Translations under genes and position numbers: made by a program | Shown here: positions 1 through 7,193 of the stretch, piece after piece | Layout: the number at the start of each line of letters is the position of its first letter | How positions within the stretch are numbered: the stretch's first letter is position 1 | Notes under the pieces: generated by a model | The model's database searches: none | Told to the model about the DNA's origin: nothing | The model's input: the letters and a program-made list of their open reading frames with translations, nothing else | From: Treponema sp. | Lineage (GTDB): Bacteria; Spirochaetota; Spirochaetia; Treponematales; Breznakiellaceae | Length of the DNA stretch: 17,874 nucleotides | Reading direction: 5' to 3' | Assembly: GCA_031284195.1 (NCBI GenBank) | Contig: JAITAI010000075.1 | Coordinates: 1 to 17,874, forward strand

Positions 1-381
1 TTAAGGGCGGATATACGACCGCCTCGTAAGTGCGCCTCAGGAATAATTCCGAAGAGCCTCTCCTTGTTCCTTACACAACCTGATCCGGAAGCCTTGGTTC
101 TGGAGGGGTTGTGGGGTGTTGCAGGACCGGCTTGGAGGGGTATTCCGGCGGGAGCGGTAAAAAGCGGGCGGGGTGTTTACATTCCGGGGTTTAATGTATA
201 CATTCCACCATCCCGTGCAGGCATTTCAAGACTCAGTGCAGACATTCTATGGCTCAGTGCGTATATTCCAAGGTCCCGTGCAGGCATTCCGAAGATCAGT
301 GCATACATTCTAACATCCAGTGCAGACATTCTACGGCTCAGCGCATACATCCTAATATCCAGTGCGTACCTTCCGGTATAA
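1..381 (+). CDS. 3' part of an open frame encoding heptapeptide repeats (partial, uncertain)
   Basis: Frame 1 is open from the first base of the window to a TAA at 379-381, so the start lies outside. The last ~70 residues are near-perfect 7-residue repeats of the form x-[S/R]-A-[Y/D/G]-I-[P/L]-x, for example SAYIPRS, RAGIPKI, SAYILTS and SADILRL. The first codons of the window read LRADIRP, another degenerate unit, which suggests that the repeat protein continues upstream. No catalytic motif or signal peptide is visible. The 21-bp period keeps the frame intact, which favours coding, but a non-coding 21-bp array would also stay open in one frame by chance once one unit is open. The next gene starts 13 nt after the stop. 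Whether this is translated is uncertain. Confidence 0.35.
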   Translation, partial: LRADIRPPRKCASGIIPKSLSLFLTQPDPEALVLEGLWGVAGPAWRGIPAGAVKSGRGVYIPGFNVYIPPSRAGISRLSADILWLSAYIPRSRAGIPKISAYILTSSADILRLSAYILISSAYLPV

Positions 382-382
382 A
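173..382. repeat. 21-bp tandem repeat array, about 10 units
   Basis: Ten consecutive 21-bp units run from 173 to 382. Well-conserved copies begin GTGCAGACATTCTA or GTGCATACATTCTA and end in TCA or CCA. Unit starts are 173, 194, 215, 236, 257, 278, 299, 320, 341 and 362. The first two and the last unit are the most divergent. The array ends directly at the ribosome-binding region of the gene at 395. Alternate units resemble each other (GTGCAGACATTCT at 236 and 320, GTGCAGGCATT at 215 and 278), which suggests expansion in blocks. Confidence 0.88.
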
Positions 383-394
383 AAGAGGCAGACC

Positions 395-1060
395 ATGACG
401 TCTAGGAAAAACTTTGTTCCCCCTGCAGACGGGGCGTTCCTTGAATGGGTGAAAAACCTCCTGGCTTATACCGCTGCTCATGCAACGGCTTGGAACATAC
501 CCCCGGAAGAAATTACCGAACTGCAAACCTTACTTACCATCTTTGAGGAGGCTTATGAAAAAGTCCAAAACCCCAACCGGGGTAAAGCGGACACCGGCGC
601 AAAAAACGACGCCCGCCATGCCCTGGAACAGCAAGTCCGCTGGTTTATTAATGCCCGGATCCGCTACAACCCCAAGGTTTCCCCAGAGGACTTGGATCAC
701 ATGAACCTTCCCCGGCATGATGCCACTCCCACCCCTCACCCAAGGCCCACCACCTACCCGGAGTACGAAGTCCGTATCAAGGGCTTCAGGCTGCTGGAAG
801 TGGCCTTTTGGGATGCCGGTGTCCGGTCTAAGGGCAAGCCCGCGGGCATCCAGGGGGCAAAACTCTGCTGGGGGGTGTTTGATGAAGCCCCTAAAAACCC
901 GGAAGCCCTGCCTCATTCGGTATTTGCCACCCGCAGTCCCTATATCCTGGAATTCCAGGAGGAAGACCGGGGTAAACGGGTCTGGTTTAGCCTGTGCTGG
1001 GAGAACAGCAAGAGAGAACAAGGCCCGTGGGGGCTTATGATGCAGGCGCTTATTCCCTGA
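395..1060 (+). CDS. Conserved protein of unknown function, 221 aa
   Basis: ATG at 395 is chosen over the upstream in-frame GTG at 362 because AAAGAGG lies just before it and because the GTG falls inside the 21-bp repeat array. The protein starts MTSRKNFVPPADGAFLEW and is soluble, with no signal peptide or membrane span. The first ~100 residues look helical (FLEWVKNLLAYTAAHATAW, then NPNRGKADTGAKNDARHAL). A proline-rich linker (PTPHPRPTTYPE) leads to a beta-rich C-terminal half that looks fibronectin-III-like (VRIKGFRLLEVAFWDAG, YILEFQEEDRGKRVWFSLCW). I recognise this layout from unnamed proteins common in gut Treponema and Bacteroidetes; no function is established to my knowledge. No partner gene is adjacent, and a leader region of about 220 nt separates it from the lipoprotein gene. 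Confidence 0.8.
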   Translation: MTSRKNFVPPADGAFLEWVKNLLAYTAAHATAWNIPPEEITELQTLLTIFEEAYEKVQNPNRGKADTGAKNDARHALEQQVRWFINARIRYNPKVSPEDLDHMNLPRHDATPTPHPRPTTYPEYEVRIKGFRLLEVAFWDAGVRSKGKPAGIQGAKLCWGVFDEAPKNPEALPHSVFATRSPYILEFQEEDRGKRVWFSLCWENSKREQGPWGLMMQALIP

Positions 1061-1071
1061 TGTGGTTTTAA

Positions 1072-1202
1072 CAGGGACGATGGTCCCTGATTAAAATAGA
1101 GAAAAACCCCGGAAACGGTGCATCGTCCAAGATTAAGCCGTCGCCGGGGCCGAGACTAAATGTGCTTGAAAGTATATGCCATACACCGGCGCAGCTTCAA
1201 GC
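1072..1202 (+). ncRNA. Structured leader / candidate cis-regulatory RNA before the lipoprotein gene
   Basis: Several inverted repeats are packed between the stop at 1060 and the ATG at 1282. CAGGGA (1072-1077) pairs with TCCCTG (1084-1089). CCCCGG plus ACGG (1107-1118) pairs with CCGT plus CCGGGG (1138-1149) across a symmetric 2-nt internal loop. GCTTGAA (1164-1170) pairs with TTCAAGC (1196-1202). GGACGAT (1075-1081) can instead pair with ATCGTCC (1122-1128), which would break the first hairpin and form a pseudoknot with the second. It matches no riboswitch class I know. The first hairpin may simply end transcription of the 395 gene, although no T-run follows it. Confidence 0.35.
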
Positions 1203-1242
1203 GTGTTTAGCCCTCTTTGATACAGTCTTTCCCCTGAGGGAA

Positions 1243-1270
1243 AGCATAGTTTGTAAAGCATAGTTTGTAA
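1243..1270. repeat. 14-bp perfect direct duplication next to the lipoprotein RBS
   Basis: AGCATAGTTTGTAA occurs twice in tandem (1243-1256 and 1257-1270), and the second copy runs into the Shine-Dalgarno AAGGAGG (1269-1275). It may be a recent slippage duplication or a tandem regulatory half-site. Confidence 0.8.
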
Positions 1271-1281
1271 GGAGGACTTTT

Positions 1282-2301
1282 ATGTACAAAAGGTTCTTGA
1301 TGGTAATGGTCGCTATGGTAAGCGTATCATTGTTCTTTATGGGCTGCCCGACTGACTCCGGCAGTGATGACCCGGAAGTCTACACCGTAAGCTTTAACGC
1401 GAACGGCGGGTCAGCAGTAGCGGAACTTACCGGCATTGAATCCGGCGCTAAAATCACCAAACCCACGGATCCGACTAAAGCAGGCTACACCTTCAGCGGC
1501 TGGTACAAAGAAGAAGCGCTGACGACTGCATGGAATTTTGAGTCGGACACCGTAACCGGGAACATCCCTCTCTACGCCAAGTGGACACGCTCAACCGCAG
1601 GGCAAGCAGCAGAGAATGTAGCAGGAAACGCTGATTTTTCAGGCAAGGTAACTGTTAGTGATACAACCCTTACTTTGGGGCAAGATGTAACCATAACCAA
1701 CGACCTTACGATTGGTGCCGGAGTAAGCCTTGTGATACCGACTGGAACGAAACTTACCGTAAGCACCGGGAAAACGCTCATCCTTGACGGATCCACCATT
1801 AATGTGGAGAGTGGCGGAACCATCATCGTTCCATCGGTTAACGCCGACGGTTCTTCGGACGCTACCACTGGACAGATTGTTTTCCAAAATCAAGGTAAGG
1901 TTGTGATTAAGTATGGAGCTTCTGGATACTACGGTTCCCTACTCTTTGTAAGCAGCGGGGACACCAGCGTCTATAAGTGGGACTCCAGCTCTTCTAATGC
2001 TACAATCACCCTTACTGATAAGACCACAACACTGAACGGGAAGCTTACGTGCAGAACCACCACGGGAATAGCGAAAGCCAGTATTATAGTTATAGGGGCA
2101 AACTCGGAACTGGTCATCAGTAATAGCGCATATTTCTCAATCGGCGGCACGCTTAATGGCCAAGGTTCAAACGGAAGCGCAGCAAAGGTTACTGTTGACT
2201 CCGGCGCGACGATAGGAGTAGAGACGAGCAGTACCCCCAATGGCATCACCGCAGGAACCGAAGCAAAAACCTGGACCTGGAACGGTACTCAGTGGATCTA
2301 G
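1282..2301 (+). CDS. Surface lipoprotein with an InlB B-type (Listeria-Bacteroides) repeat and a beta-helix-like C-terminal region
   Basis: The 339-residue protein starts with MYKRFLMVMVAMV and has a hydrophobic signal ending in LFFMGC, a spirochaete-type lipobox with the lipid-acceptor cysteine at residue 22. Residues ~34-102 fit a Listeria-Bacteroides repeat (Flg_new/InlB B type): VSFNANGGS, then PTDPTKAGYTFSGWY, ending LYAKWT. From ~115 to the end the sequence is a low-complexity run of short Thr/Ser/Gly/Val strands (KLTVSTGKTLILDGSTINV), as expected of a beta-helix or beta-solenoid. It is likely exported and anchored on the cell surface, where such repeats often serve adhesion or contact roles; that role is family-based inference. 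AAGGAGG at 1269-1275 supports the start, and a strong terminator follows at 2335, so it is probably a single-gene unit. Confidence 0.88.
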   Translation: MYKRFLMVMVAMVSVSLFFMGCPTDSGSDDPEVYTVSFNANGGSAVAELTGIESGAKITKPTDPTKAGYTFSGWYKEEALTTAWNFESDTVTGNIPLYAKWTRSTAGQAAENVAGNADFSGKVTVSDTTLTLGQDVTITNDLTIGAGVSLVIPTGTKLTVSTGKTLILDGSTINVESGGTIIVPSVNADGSSDATTGQIVFQNQGKVVIKYGASGYYGSLLFVSSGDTSVYKWDSSSSNATITLTDKTTTLNGKLTCRTTTGIAKASIIVIGANSELVISNSAYFSIGGTLNGQGSNGSAAKVTVDSGATIGVETSSTPNGITAGTEAKTWTWNGTQWI

Positions 2302-2334
2302 CTAATTCATAAACCATCTGTTTAATGGAGTAAA

Positions 2335-2367
2335 GGGGGAGTCCTCAAGGGGACTCCCCCTTTTTTT
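2335..2367 (+). terminator. Rho-independent terminator of the lipoprotein gene
   Basis: A perfect 10-bp stem pairs GGGGGAGTCC (2335-2344) with GGACTCCCCC (2351-2360) around a 6-nt loop, followed by seven T residues (2361-2367). It lies 33 nt after the lipoprotein stop. Because the minus-strand gene ends at 2397, the same stem may also act on the other strand, where only TTT follows it. Confidence 0.95.
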
Positions 2368-2396
2368 GAGGAGGCAAGCTAGTACTGTACACTTTC

Positions 2397-3398
2397 CTAT
2401 TGATACATGATCACATAGGGCCGAGGATGGAGGTCGTAGACCTGCTTGGGGCTGAGGAGGGGGTTATCATATCCCGCCCCGGGGATGCTGAAGTTGTAGA
2501 ACAGTTTGAAACCCTTAACCGGCATATTCACAGCTTGGGCGTTAAAAGCATAGGAATCCCGTTTCAGGTGAGGAGGACCGAAGCCGTCGGCGCAGTGGAC
2601 CAACCGGACCCGACGGAAGTTGGTTCTTACCTGTTCCCGGTTCTGGATCATCCGCCAATTAAATTGATGAATCACCAACATTCGCTCTCCGGGAATCTTG
2701 TTAGCCACTATATAATCTTCCATAACTTTTTGAACCTGGTTAATTTCTTCCGCAGTAACCGTACCGATTTCCTGCATAGGCTTGGTGGTCCGCCATTCCG
2801 GGTCTAGGGCAAGGTGGACATTGGGATAATGGAGAAAGGGAAACATTCGTTTAATGGCGTCCACCGGATTATACCGGCCGATTTGATGATCAATGAAGAC
2901 CAGTATATCATGGTCCAGCCCATAGTTTATATATTTCATGAGGAGTTGTTCATTGATGATCCCGATTTCCCCTCGGGGCCATACCGTACCAAAGATGATA
3001 TAAAAGGCCTTACGCACCCCCCTGCCCCCGTTCACCGCCCGATATTCCGCGGCTAACTTGGTAAGACGGGCGTCTAGTTCCTCAATGGAGTACCTGCCGA
3101 GGATACCCATGTTCATCGAATTGGGATGCCCATAAAATGCGAGAACATCATTATTAAGAAGGAGAGAAATGTCCCGCTCAGGGGCAGGCAGTTCCCCTTC
3201 CTGGGGAACCTCATAGGTTCCCTTCCCCAGGGAACGAACCGTATCCATAAAATACAGAGATGGAAACCGGAAGGACGCTTGAGCCTGAACTTCCTGGGTA
3301 CTCATGGCAAAGGACAAGATACAAAATACCGCGTACCGTCGCCATAACCAAACCCTATCGTTCCAAAGCCTGGAAACACCCTGAACCACTTTCATCAT
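2397..3398 (-). CDS. Exported protein of unknown function with TIM-barrel-like conserved motifs, 333 aa
   Basis: The frame extends to a TTG at 3539, but that start has no Shine-Dalgarno and would put an odd aromatic stretch in front. I prefer the ATG pair at 3398/3395, which gives a normal signal peptide: a basic n-region (VWLWRRY), a hydrophobic core (AVFCILSFAMS) and a likely cleavage after VQAQA (~residue 41). No good ribosome site precedes this ATG either, so the start is uncertain. The mature part carries the motifs FYGHP (88-92), GILG, DHQIGR (170-175), LDPEW (198-202), IHQF (243-246) and DGFGPP (271-276), ending in PYVIMYQ. I recognise these from a family of secreted proteins, often called lipoproteins, in Actinobacteria and Chloroflexi. 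A glycoside-hydrolase-like barrel is plausible but unproven. It lies 297 nt downstream of rlmB on the same strand. Confidence 0.82.
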   Translation of the reverse strand: MMKVVQGVSRLWNDRVWLWRRYAVFCILSFAMSTQEVQAQASFRFPSLYFMDTVRSLGKGTYEVPQEGELPAPERDISLLLNNDVLAFYGHPNSMNMGILGRYSIEELDARLTKLAAEYRAVNGGRGVRKAFYIIFGTVWPRGEIGIINEQLLMKYINYGLDHDILVFIDHQIGRYNPVDAIKRMFPFLHYPNVHLALDPEWRTTKPMQEIGTVTAEEINQVQKVMEDYIVANKIPGERMLVIHQFNWRMIQNREQVRTNFRRVRLVHCADGFGPPHLKRDSYAFNAQAVNMPVKGFKLFYNFSIPGAGYDNPLLSPKQVYDLHPRPYVIMYQ

Positions 3399-3653
3399 TA
3401 GGGTATAGTATAGAAGGAAAAGAAAAAAAATAAAAGGGTAAACCTTTCTGGAACACAGGATAAACCTATAGAAATAAAAATTCCCCCCACTCTCCGTTAG
3501 AAGTACCCCCCATGTTCTCTTATAAATCCGGTAAGTCAAAAATTCTAGGAGAGGTCATCCAGACGTACACCATAGGGTAAATGACGTGGCTGGAAAACAG
3601 AACTCCTCATGCCCTTTCCCTTCACGAATCCTCTGCCAATCCGGTAAACCCTC

Positions 3654-3673
3654 GCAGGAACCCGGCTTCCTGC
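3654..3673. other. Strong hairpin 23 nt downstream of rlmB
   Basis: GCAGGAA (3654-3660) and TTCCTGC (3667-3673) form a perfect 7-bp stem with a 6-nt loop. No T-run follows on either strand, so it is not a classical terminator. It could protect the 3' end of the rlmB transcript. Confidence 0.45.
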
Positions 3674-3695
3674 AGTGCCCTCGGCCGTACTTGCT

Positions 3696-4433
3696 TCATG
3701 GGGAGGGTATGATTCCGCTTCGCTGTCGCAGTACCTCGTAGCATACAATACCTGCAGCCACTGAAACATTGAGGGAATCGATCCTGCCTTTACAGGGAAT
3801 CCCCATCAGGGCATCACACCGTTCCCGGAGCAATCGGGATATCCCGGTCCCTTCACCTCCCAGGATGAGGGCGAGACGGCCCCGGAGATCCCGTTCATAT
3901 ATCGGGTCCCCCCTCATGTCCATCCCATAAATCCAGAAGTGGGCCTCCTGTAAATCCTGTACTGCCCGAGGCAGGTTGGACACTTCTGCCACCGGGACCC
4001 AGGACACAGCGCCTGCAGAGGTTTTGGAGATACTCTGGGCATGTTTGGCAATACGCCGGTGCCGGGTAATTACCATATCCACGCCGAACTGATCGCAGGA
4101 ACGGAGTATGGCACCGTAGTTGTGGGGATCGGTGATTTCATCCAGGATCATGACCAGCGCCTGCTGCCGTTCCCCCAGATCAGCGATGAATCCATCCAGG
4201 GTGATTACACTATTCTGCGGGAGATCCACCACTTGCAAGGCCATACCCCGGTGATCCGGGGTGAGACGATCCAGATCGTGAGTACCTACCCGGTGGATAG
4301 GGACCTTATGTTCCCGTGCAAGGGCGATACTTTCCTGGGCCCGGGGACCCGCTTTAGCGATCAGCAGAGGCCCTGTGGCCTTTCCTGACTTAAGCGCTTC
4401 TTCTATGGCATGAAATCCCGTAAGATACCCCAT
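3696..4433 (-). CDS. rlmB: 23S rRNA (guanosine-2'-O-)-methyltransferase, RlmB/TrmH family
   Basis: A SPOUT-class methyltransferase that transfers a methyl group from S-adenosylmethionine to a ribose 2'-OH. The RlmB type modifies a conserved guanosine of 23S rRNA. At 245 residues it has the usual RlmB size. The N-terminal substrate-binding domain begins with the typical GYLTGFHAIEEAL. The three SPOUT motifs are all present: DPHNYGAILRS (102-112) with the catalytic Asn105 and Arg111, LGGEGTGIS (191-199), and the knot motif GRIDSLNVSVAAGI (216-229). The start at 4433 is preceded by GGGAGAGGAG. The upstream nuclease gene ends 11 nt away and its stop abuts this ribosome site, so the two are probably co-transcribed. 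The exact target nucleotide cannot be read from sequence; a paralogous TrmH-like target is possible. Confidence 0.93.
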   Translation of the reverse strand: MGYLTGFHAIEEALKSGKATGPLLIAKAGPRAQESIALAREHKVPIHRVGTHDLDRLTPDHRGMALQVVDLPQNSVITLDGFIADLGERQQALVMILDEITDPHNYGAILRSCDQFGVDMVITRHRRIAKHAQSISKTSAGAVSWVPVAEVSNLPRAVQDLQEAHFWIYGMDMRGDPIYERDLRGRLALILGGEGTGISRLLRERCDALMGIPCKGRIDSLNVSVAAGIVCYEVLRQRSGIIPSP

Positions 4434-4444
4434 ACTCCTCTCCC

Positions 4445-5857
4445 TTATTCGTTCATATCGTAGGTTTTGCCGTATTGGACAATCTCTGTATCAGGATAGC
4501 CATTTTCGATTAGATATTGCTTGAAGGCCCGCTGAGCCTTGGGTTCCCCGTGAACCAACAGCACTTGTTTTAACCGGGACGTATCCAGAGATCCCAGCCA
4601 TTCCAAGGCTTCCGCATAATCCGCATGTGCGCTGAAGGCATGGATCTCCTCAACCTCGGCTTTCCGCTTAAACCATTGACCGTGGATCTTCACCTCTGGC
4701 TCTTTGTTACGAATCCGCCTGCCTAGGGTATTCTGGGCCATATACCCTACGGTCAGAATGGTGGTGTTCGGGTCACCGATGTGGTGGATCAGGTGATGCT
4801 GGATCCGGCCAGCCTCGCACATACCGTCTGCAGAAATGATGATCAACGGTCCAGGACGATCGTTTAAGGCCTTGGATTCGCTGACACTGGTGGTAAAATG
4901 AAGGGCATTGAACCCAAAGGGATTTTTATGGTGTTTGATAAAGGCCTCATGAATAGCTTCATCGTAACATTCTGGATGCACTTGGAAGATGGTAGTGGCA
5001 TTAGTGGCCATAGGTGAATCCACATAAATAGGAATCTCCGGGATGACGCCCTCGTCCACGAGGAGATGAAAATAGTACACCAGTTCCTGGGTCCGCTCTA
5101 TGGCAAACGCAGGAATGAGGATCTTCCCCTTGGTTTTTACCGTCCGTTGGGCAATCTCCGCGAGCTTTTCTATGGCATTATCGGTGCTATCATGCCGCCG
5201 GTCTCCATAGGTACTTTCCAGAATGATATAATCCGGCGCCGGAACCTGGTCAGGATCCCTGATGATGGGCTTTCCCTTACGCCCCAGATCGCCGGAACAG
5301 AGGATACGGGTCTCCTTCCCTCGCTTTTTGACGGTAATGAAAGCCATAGCAGAACCCAAAATATGACCGGCATCGTAGAATTCCAGAGTAATCCCATCAC
5401 CAATAAAAACCGGCCGCTTATAGGATATGCCTACTATTTGGTTCGTAGCTTGAATCGCGTCCTTTTCCTCATAGAGGGGGGTCCAGGTGAAGGTTTCCCC
5501 TTTTTTTGCAGCTAGTTTACGTAAGTACATCGCATCCCGGGCTTGTATAGTGGCGGAATCCATCATGATAAGGTTGGAAATATCCCTGGTTGCAGGGGTA
5601 GCGTAGATATTCCCCTGATACCCCTGTTTAATGAGCAAGGGCAGAAGGCCGCAGTGATCATGGTGGCCGTGGGTTAAGACCACCGACTCGATCCGGTCGG
5701 TGGCGATACCGAAGTTCCGATTTTTCCGATCCGCCTCGGCCCGGGATCCTTGAAATGCACCGCAATCCACGAGGTAGGATTTCCCATCTATCTCGATCAC
5801 ATGTTTAGAACCGGTTACCTCCTCGGCAGCGCCGAGGGAATAGAAATTGATATCCAT
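4445..5857 (-). CDS. Beta-CASP metallo-beta-lactamase ribonuclease (CPSF/Ysh1-like)
   Basis: A 470-residue metallohydrolase of the RNA-processing beta-CASP group, expected to cut RNA with two zinc ions in the cytoplasm. Visible motifs in order are DCGAFQG (31-37), the zinc motif HGHHDHCG (63-70), DAGHILGSA (third histidine), CSGDLGR (bridging aspartate), motif A LESTYGDR, the nucleotide/RNA-binding cap with DSPMA, the motif-B region ISADGMCEAGRIQHHL, and the C-terminal FSAHADYAEALEWL with the motif-C histidine. Length matches bacterial TTHA0252-type enzymes and is shorter than RNase J. It is first in a likely operon with rlmB, which fits a joint RNA-metabolism role. The ATG at 5857 has only AAGG about 13 nt upstream, overlapping the stop of a possible small ORF, so coupled translation is possible. 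Substrate unknown. Confidence 0.92.
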   Translation of the reverse strand: MDINFYSLGAAEEVTGSKHVIEIDGKSYLVDCGAFQGSRAEADRKNRNFGIATDRIESVVLTHGHHDHCGLLPLLIKQGYQGNIYATPATRDISNLIMMDSATIQARDAMYLRKLAAKKGETFTWTPLYEEKDAIQATNQIVGISYKRPVFIGDGITLEFYDAGHILGSAMAFITVKKRGKETRILCSGDLGRKGKPIIRDPDQVPAPDYIILESTYGDRRHDSTDNAIEKLAEIAQRTVKTKGKILIPAFAIERTQELVYYFHLLVDEGVIPEIPIYVDSPMATNATTIFQVHPECYDEAIHEAFIKHHKNPFGFNALHFTTSVSESKALNDRPGPLIIISADGMCEAGRIQHHLIHHIGDPNTTILTVGYMAQNTLGRRIRNKEPEVKIHGQWFKRKAEVEEIHAFSAHADYAEALEWLGSLDTSRLKQVLLVHGEPKAQRAFKQYLIENGYPDTEIVQYGKTYDMNE

Positions 5858-5872
5858 GAGGAATAGGATACC

Positions 5873-6004
5873 TTATTTTTCGATCTCCGCACATACCCTA
5901 GAGGCAGTCGCAGGGTTTTTCATACCAAAGCCCAGCTTCACCAATGCAAGAGAGGCTCCTTTCCATGGAACGCCGTCTACAAAATCGATGGATAAATTGC
6001 TCAA
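5873..6004 (-). CDS. Possible small protein, 43 aa, upstream of the beta-CASP nuclease
   Basis: On the minus strand a TTG at 6004-6002 has AAGG eight bases upstream (6016-6013) and opens a frame to a TAA at 5875-5873. The product begins MSNLSIDFVDGVPWKGAS and ends in a helix-like ATASRVCAEIEK. Its composition looks protein-like: a short strand, then GVPWKGASLALVKLGFGM, then an amphipathic end. The stop lies 15 nt before the nuclease ATG, and its AAGG-containing stop region is the only ribosome-site candidate for that gene. No family recognised. The opposing plus-strand frame over the same bases (5847-6116) looks less protein-like. It could be the remnant of a longer protein, but an in-frame TGA lies 45 nt upstream of the TTG. 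Confidence 0.4.
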   Translation of the reverse strand: MSNLSIDFVDGVPWKGASLALVKLGFGMKNPATASRVCAEIEK

Positions 6005-6095
6005 TGCAGTAACCTTGGGTGATTGGAATGGGCTATGCAGGAAGTATCATAGAAAAAGTTTATCGGCTATTTATTTTGTTTGCTTAAGTATTTTA

Positions 6096-6126
6096 TTGAC
6101 ACCGGTCTTGCCCTGATGGATCTAAT
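6096..6126 (+). promoter_or_regulatory. Possible promoter for the 6147-7444 gene pair
   Basis: A perfect TTGACA (6096-6101) is followed 19 nt later by TCTAAT (6121-6126), 20 nt before the ATG at 6147. The -35 is ideal; the -10 and spacing are weak. Confidence 0.4.
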
Positions 6127-6146
6127 CAAGTAGACTGAGAAGTATC

Positions 6147-7193
6147 ATGCGTGGGTCCTTTTATTTTACCCTTCTTTGTGTTGTTTTCCTCGGAGTAGGG
6201 GCTCCCTGGTTTTTACCGGGACAAGATACGGGGACATCTATACCCGCAGCGCCTGAAGCCCTCAAGGACGCTCCCTGCCCCTTGGGCCCGATTCTGCTGA
6301 CTGCTATACAAAAAGACATTACCTGGCGTCCGGATTGGGCCATAACCGTACCTCCCGATGCTTTTACCCTTACGGTGGGCAAGCCAGCCTCTATTACCCT
6401 GATCCTTGAAGGAGAAGAGTATAGGGTCTGCTGGAAAAACGGTTCCCTAGTGGAATTTCCGGTTTGCTTACAGGGATCCTTTGCCCAGGTACAGAGGATT
6501 GTAAGGGCTTCGAAAAAAATAAAAAGCCTTACCATCAAGAGGGATATTGCTTGGAACCTTGAGGTTATCAAAAATGAGGATCCTTATCGGTTTGTGGCAC
6601 GGCTTACCGGAGGAGAACAAGTCTATTTTCTAGTCTTCCAATCGGATCATACGGGAATTTCCGAAACCTGGTATGATCCAGAGGGAAATGCCGTGGGGTT
6701 CTTTATGTCCCGTTCCCGATATGCCGGTGAAGATCCTCGTATCGGGAGCCTGGTGAGCTATACCGGAGGGGATGCAACTAGCGAATGGTATGAGTACGAT
6801 AGTTTCGGTAATGTTTCAGAAATCGTCGCTGCTCAGGGCAGGTTTTCAGCCCTCTATTATCAAAAAAATTACCCAAAAAGTTATCCCCGATATTGGGAGC
6901 GCCAAGTCTTTGAAGGGCCTTCCCCAAGTTCAGCAGGGGAGGAGCCTCTGATAACCGAGGGTATTCAAAACTACACCCTCCAATGGGACGAAAAAGGATT
7001 CTTGGTGGGTATGCTTGAAGAGTCCGCTCGTAATCCTGAAACAGCAGTGGCCTCTCGCTATGAGTATACTTTGGATAGGCGGGGTAATTGGACAGAGCGG
7101 CAGGAAATACGGATGGTTCGTCGCTCAGGGGTACTGATACCGGGTCCGGGTTTGACCATAAAACGACTCATTACCTATGAACCAGGAGCATGA
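6147..7193 (+). CDS. Exported protein of unknown function, 348 aa
   Basis: The N-terminus (MRGSFYFTLLCVVFLGVGAP) is a signal peptide with cleavage likely near residues 20-26; no lipobox cysteine follows, so the protein is probably periplasmic or outer-membrane associated. The rest is beta-rich with repeated aromatic and Gly/Asn turns. WYEYDSFGNVSEIV and YEYTLDRRGNWTERQEI resemble the YD/RHS-type pattern (Y-x-Y-D-x-x-G-N) and occur twice, ~100 residues apart, but the protein is far too short for an RHS toxin and has no toxin tip. No enzyme motif is visible. The ribosome site is weak (GAGAAG before the ATG). Its stop overlaps the next start (ATGA), so the two products are translationally coupled and may work together. 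Confidence 0.78.
   Translation: MRGSFYFTLLCVVFLGVGAPWFLPGQDTGTSIPAAPEALKDAPCPLGPILLTAIQKDITWRPDWAITVPPDAFTLTVGKPASITLILEGEEYRVCWKNGSLVEFPVCLQGSFAQVQRIVRASKKIKSLTIKRDIAWNLEVIKNEDPYRFVARLTGGEQVYFLVFQSDHTGISETWYDPEGNAVGFFMSRSRYAGEDPRIGSLVSYTGGDATSEWYEYDSFGNVSEIVAAQGRFSALYYQKNYPKSYPRYWERQVFEGPSPSSAGEEPLITEGIQNYTLQWDEKGFLVGMLEESARNPETAVASRYEYTLDRRGNWTERQEIRMVRRSGVLIPGPGLTIKRLITYEPGA

Noticed and set aside
3399..3539. N-terminal extension of the 2397-3398 protein to TTG 3539
   Set aside because: No Shine-Dalgarno precedes the TTG, and a normal signal peptide starts at the ATG pair at 3398/3395.
3545..3769. Minus-strand 74-residue ORF after rlmB, and an 18-residue ORF at its end preceded by AAAGGG
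   Set aside because: The frame overlaps the rlmB 3' end and shows no recognisable protein features; the short ORF cannot be told from chance.
5847..6116. Plus-strand 89-residue ORF
   Set aside because: It begins inside the nuclease gene on the other strand, has no ribosome site, and the opposite strand is the more protein-like one.
6041..6148. Direct repeat GAAGTATCAT at 6041-6050 and 6139-6148
   Set aside because: A single 10-bp repeat in AT-rich DNA is compatible with chance, and the second copy covers the start codon of the next gene.
6147..7193. RHS/YD-repeat toxin
   Set aside because: Only two YD-like motifs occur in a 348-residue protein, with no toxin tip and no immunity gene recognised.
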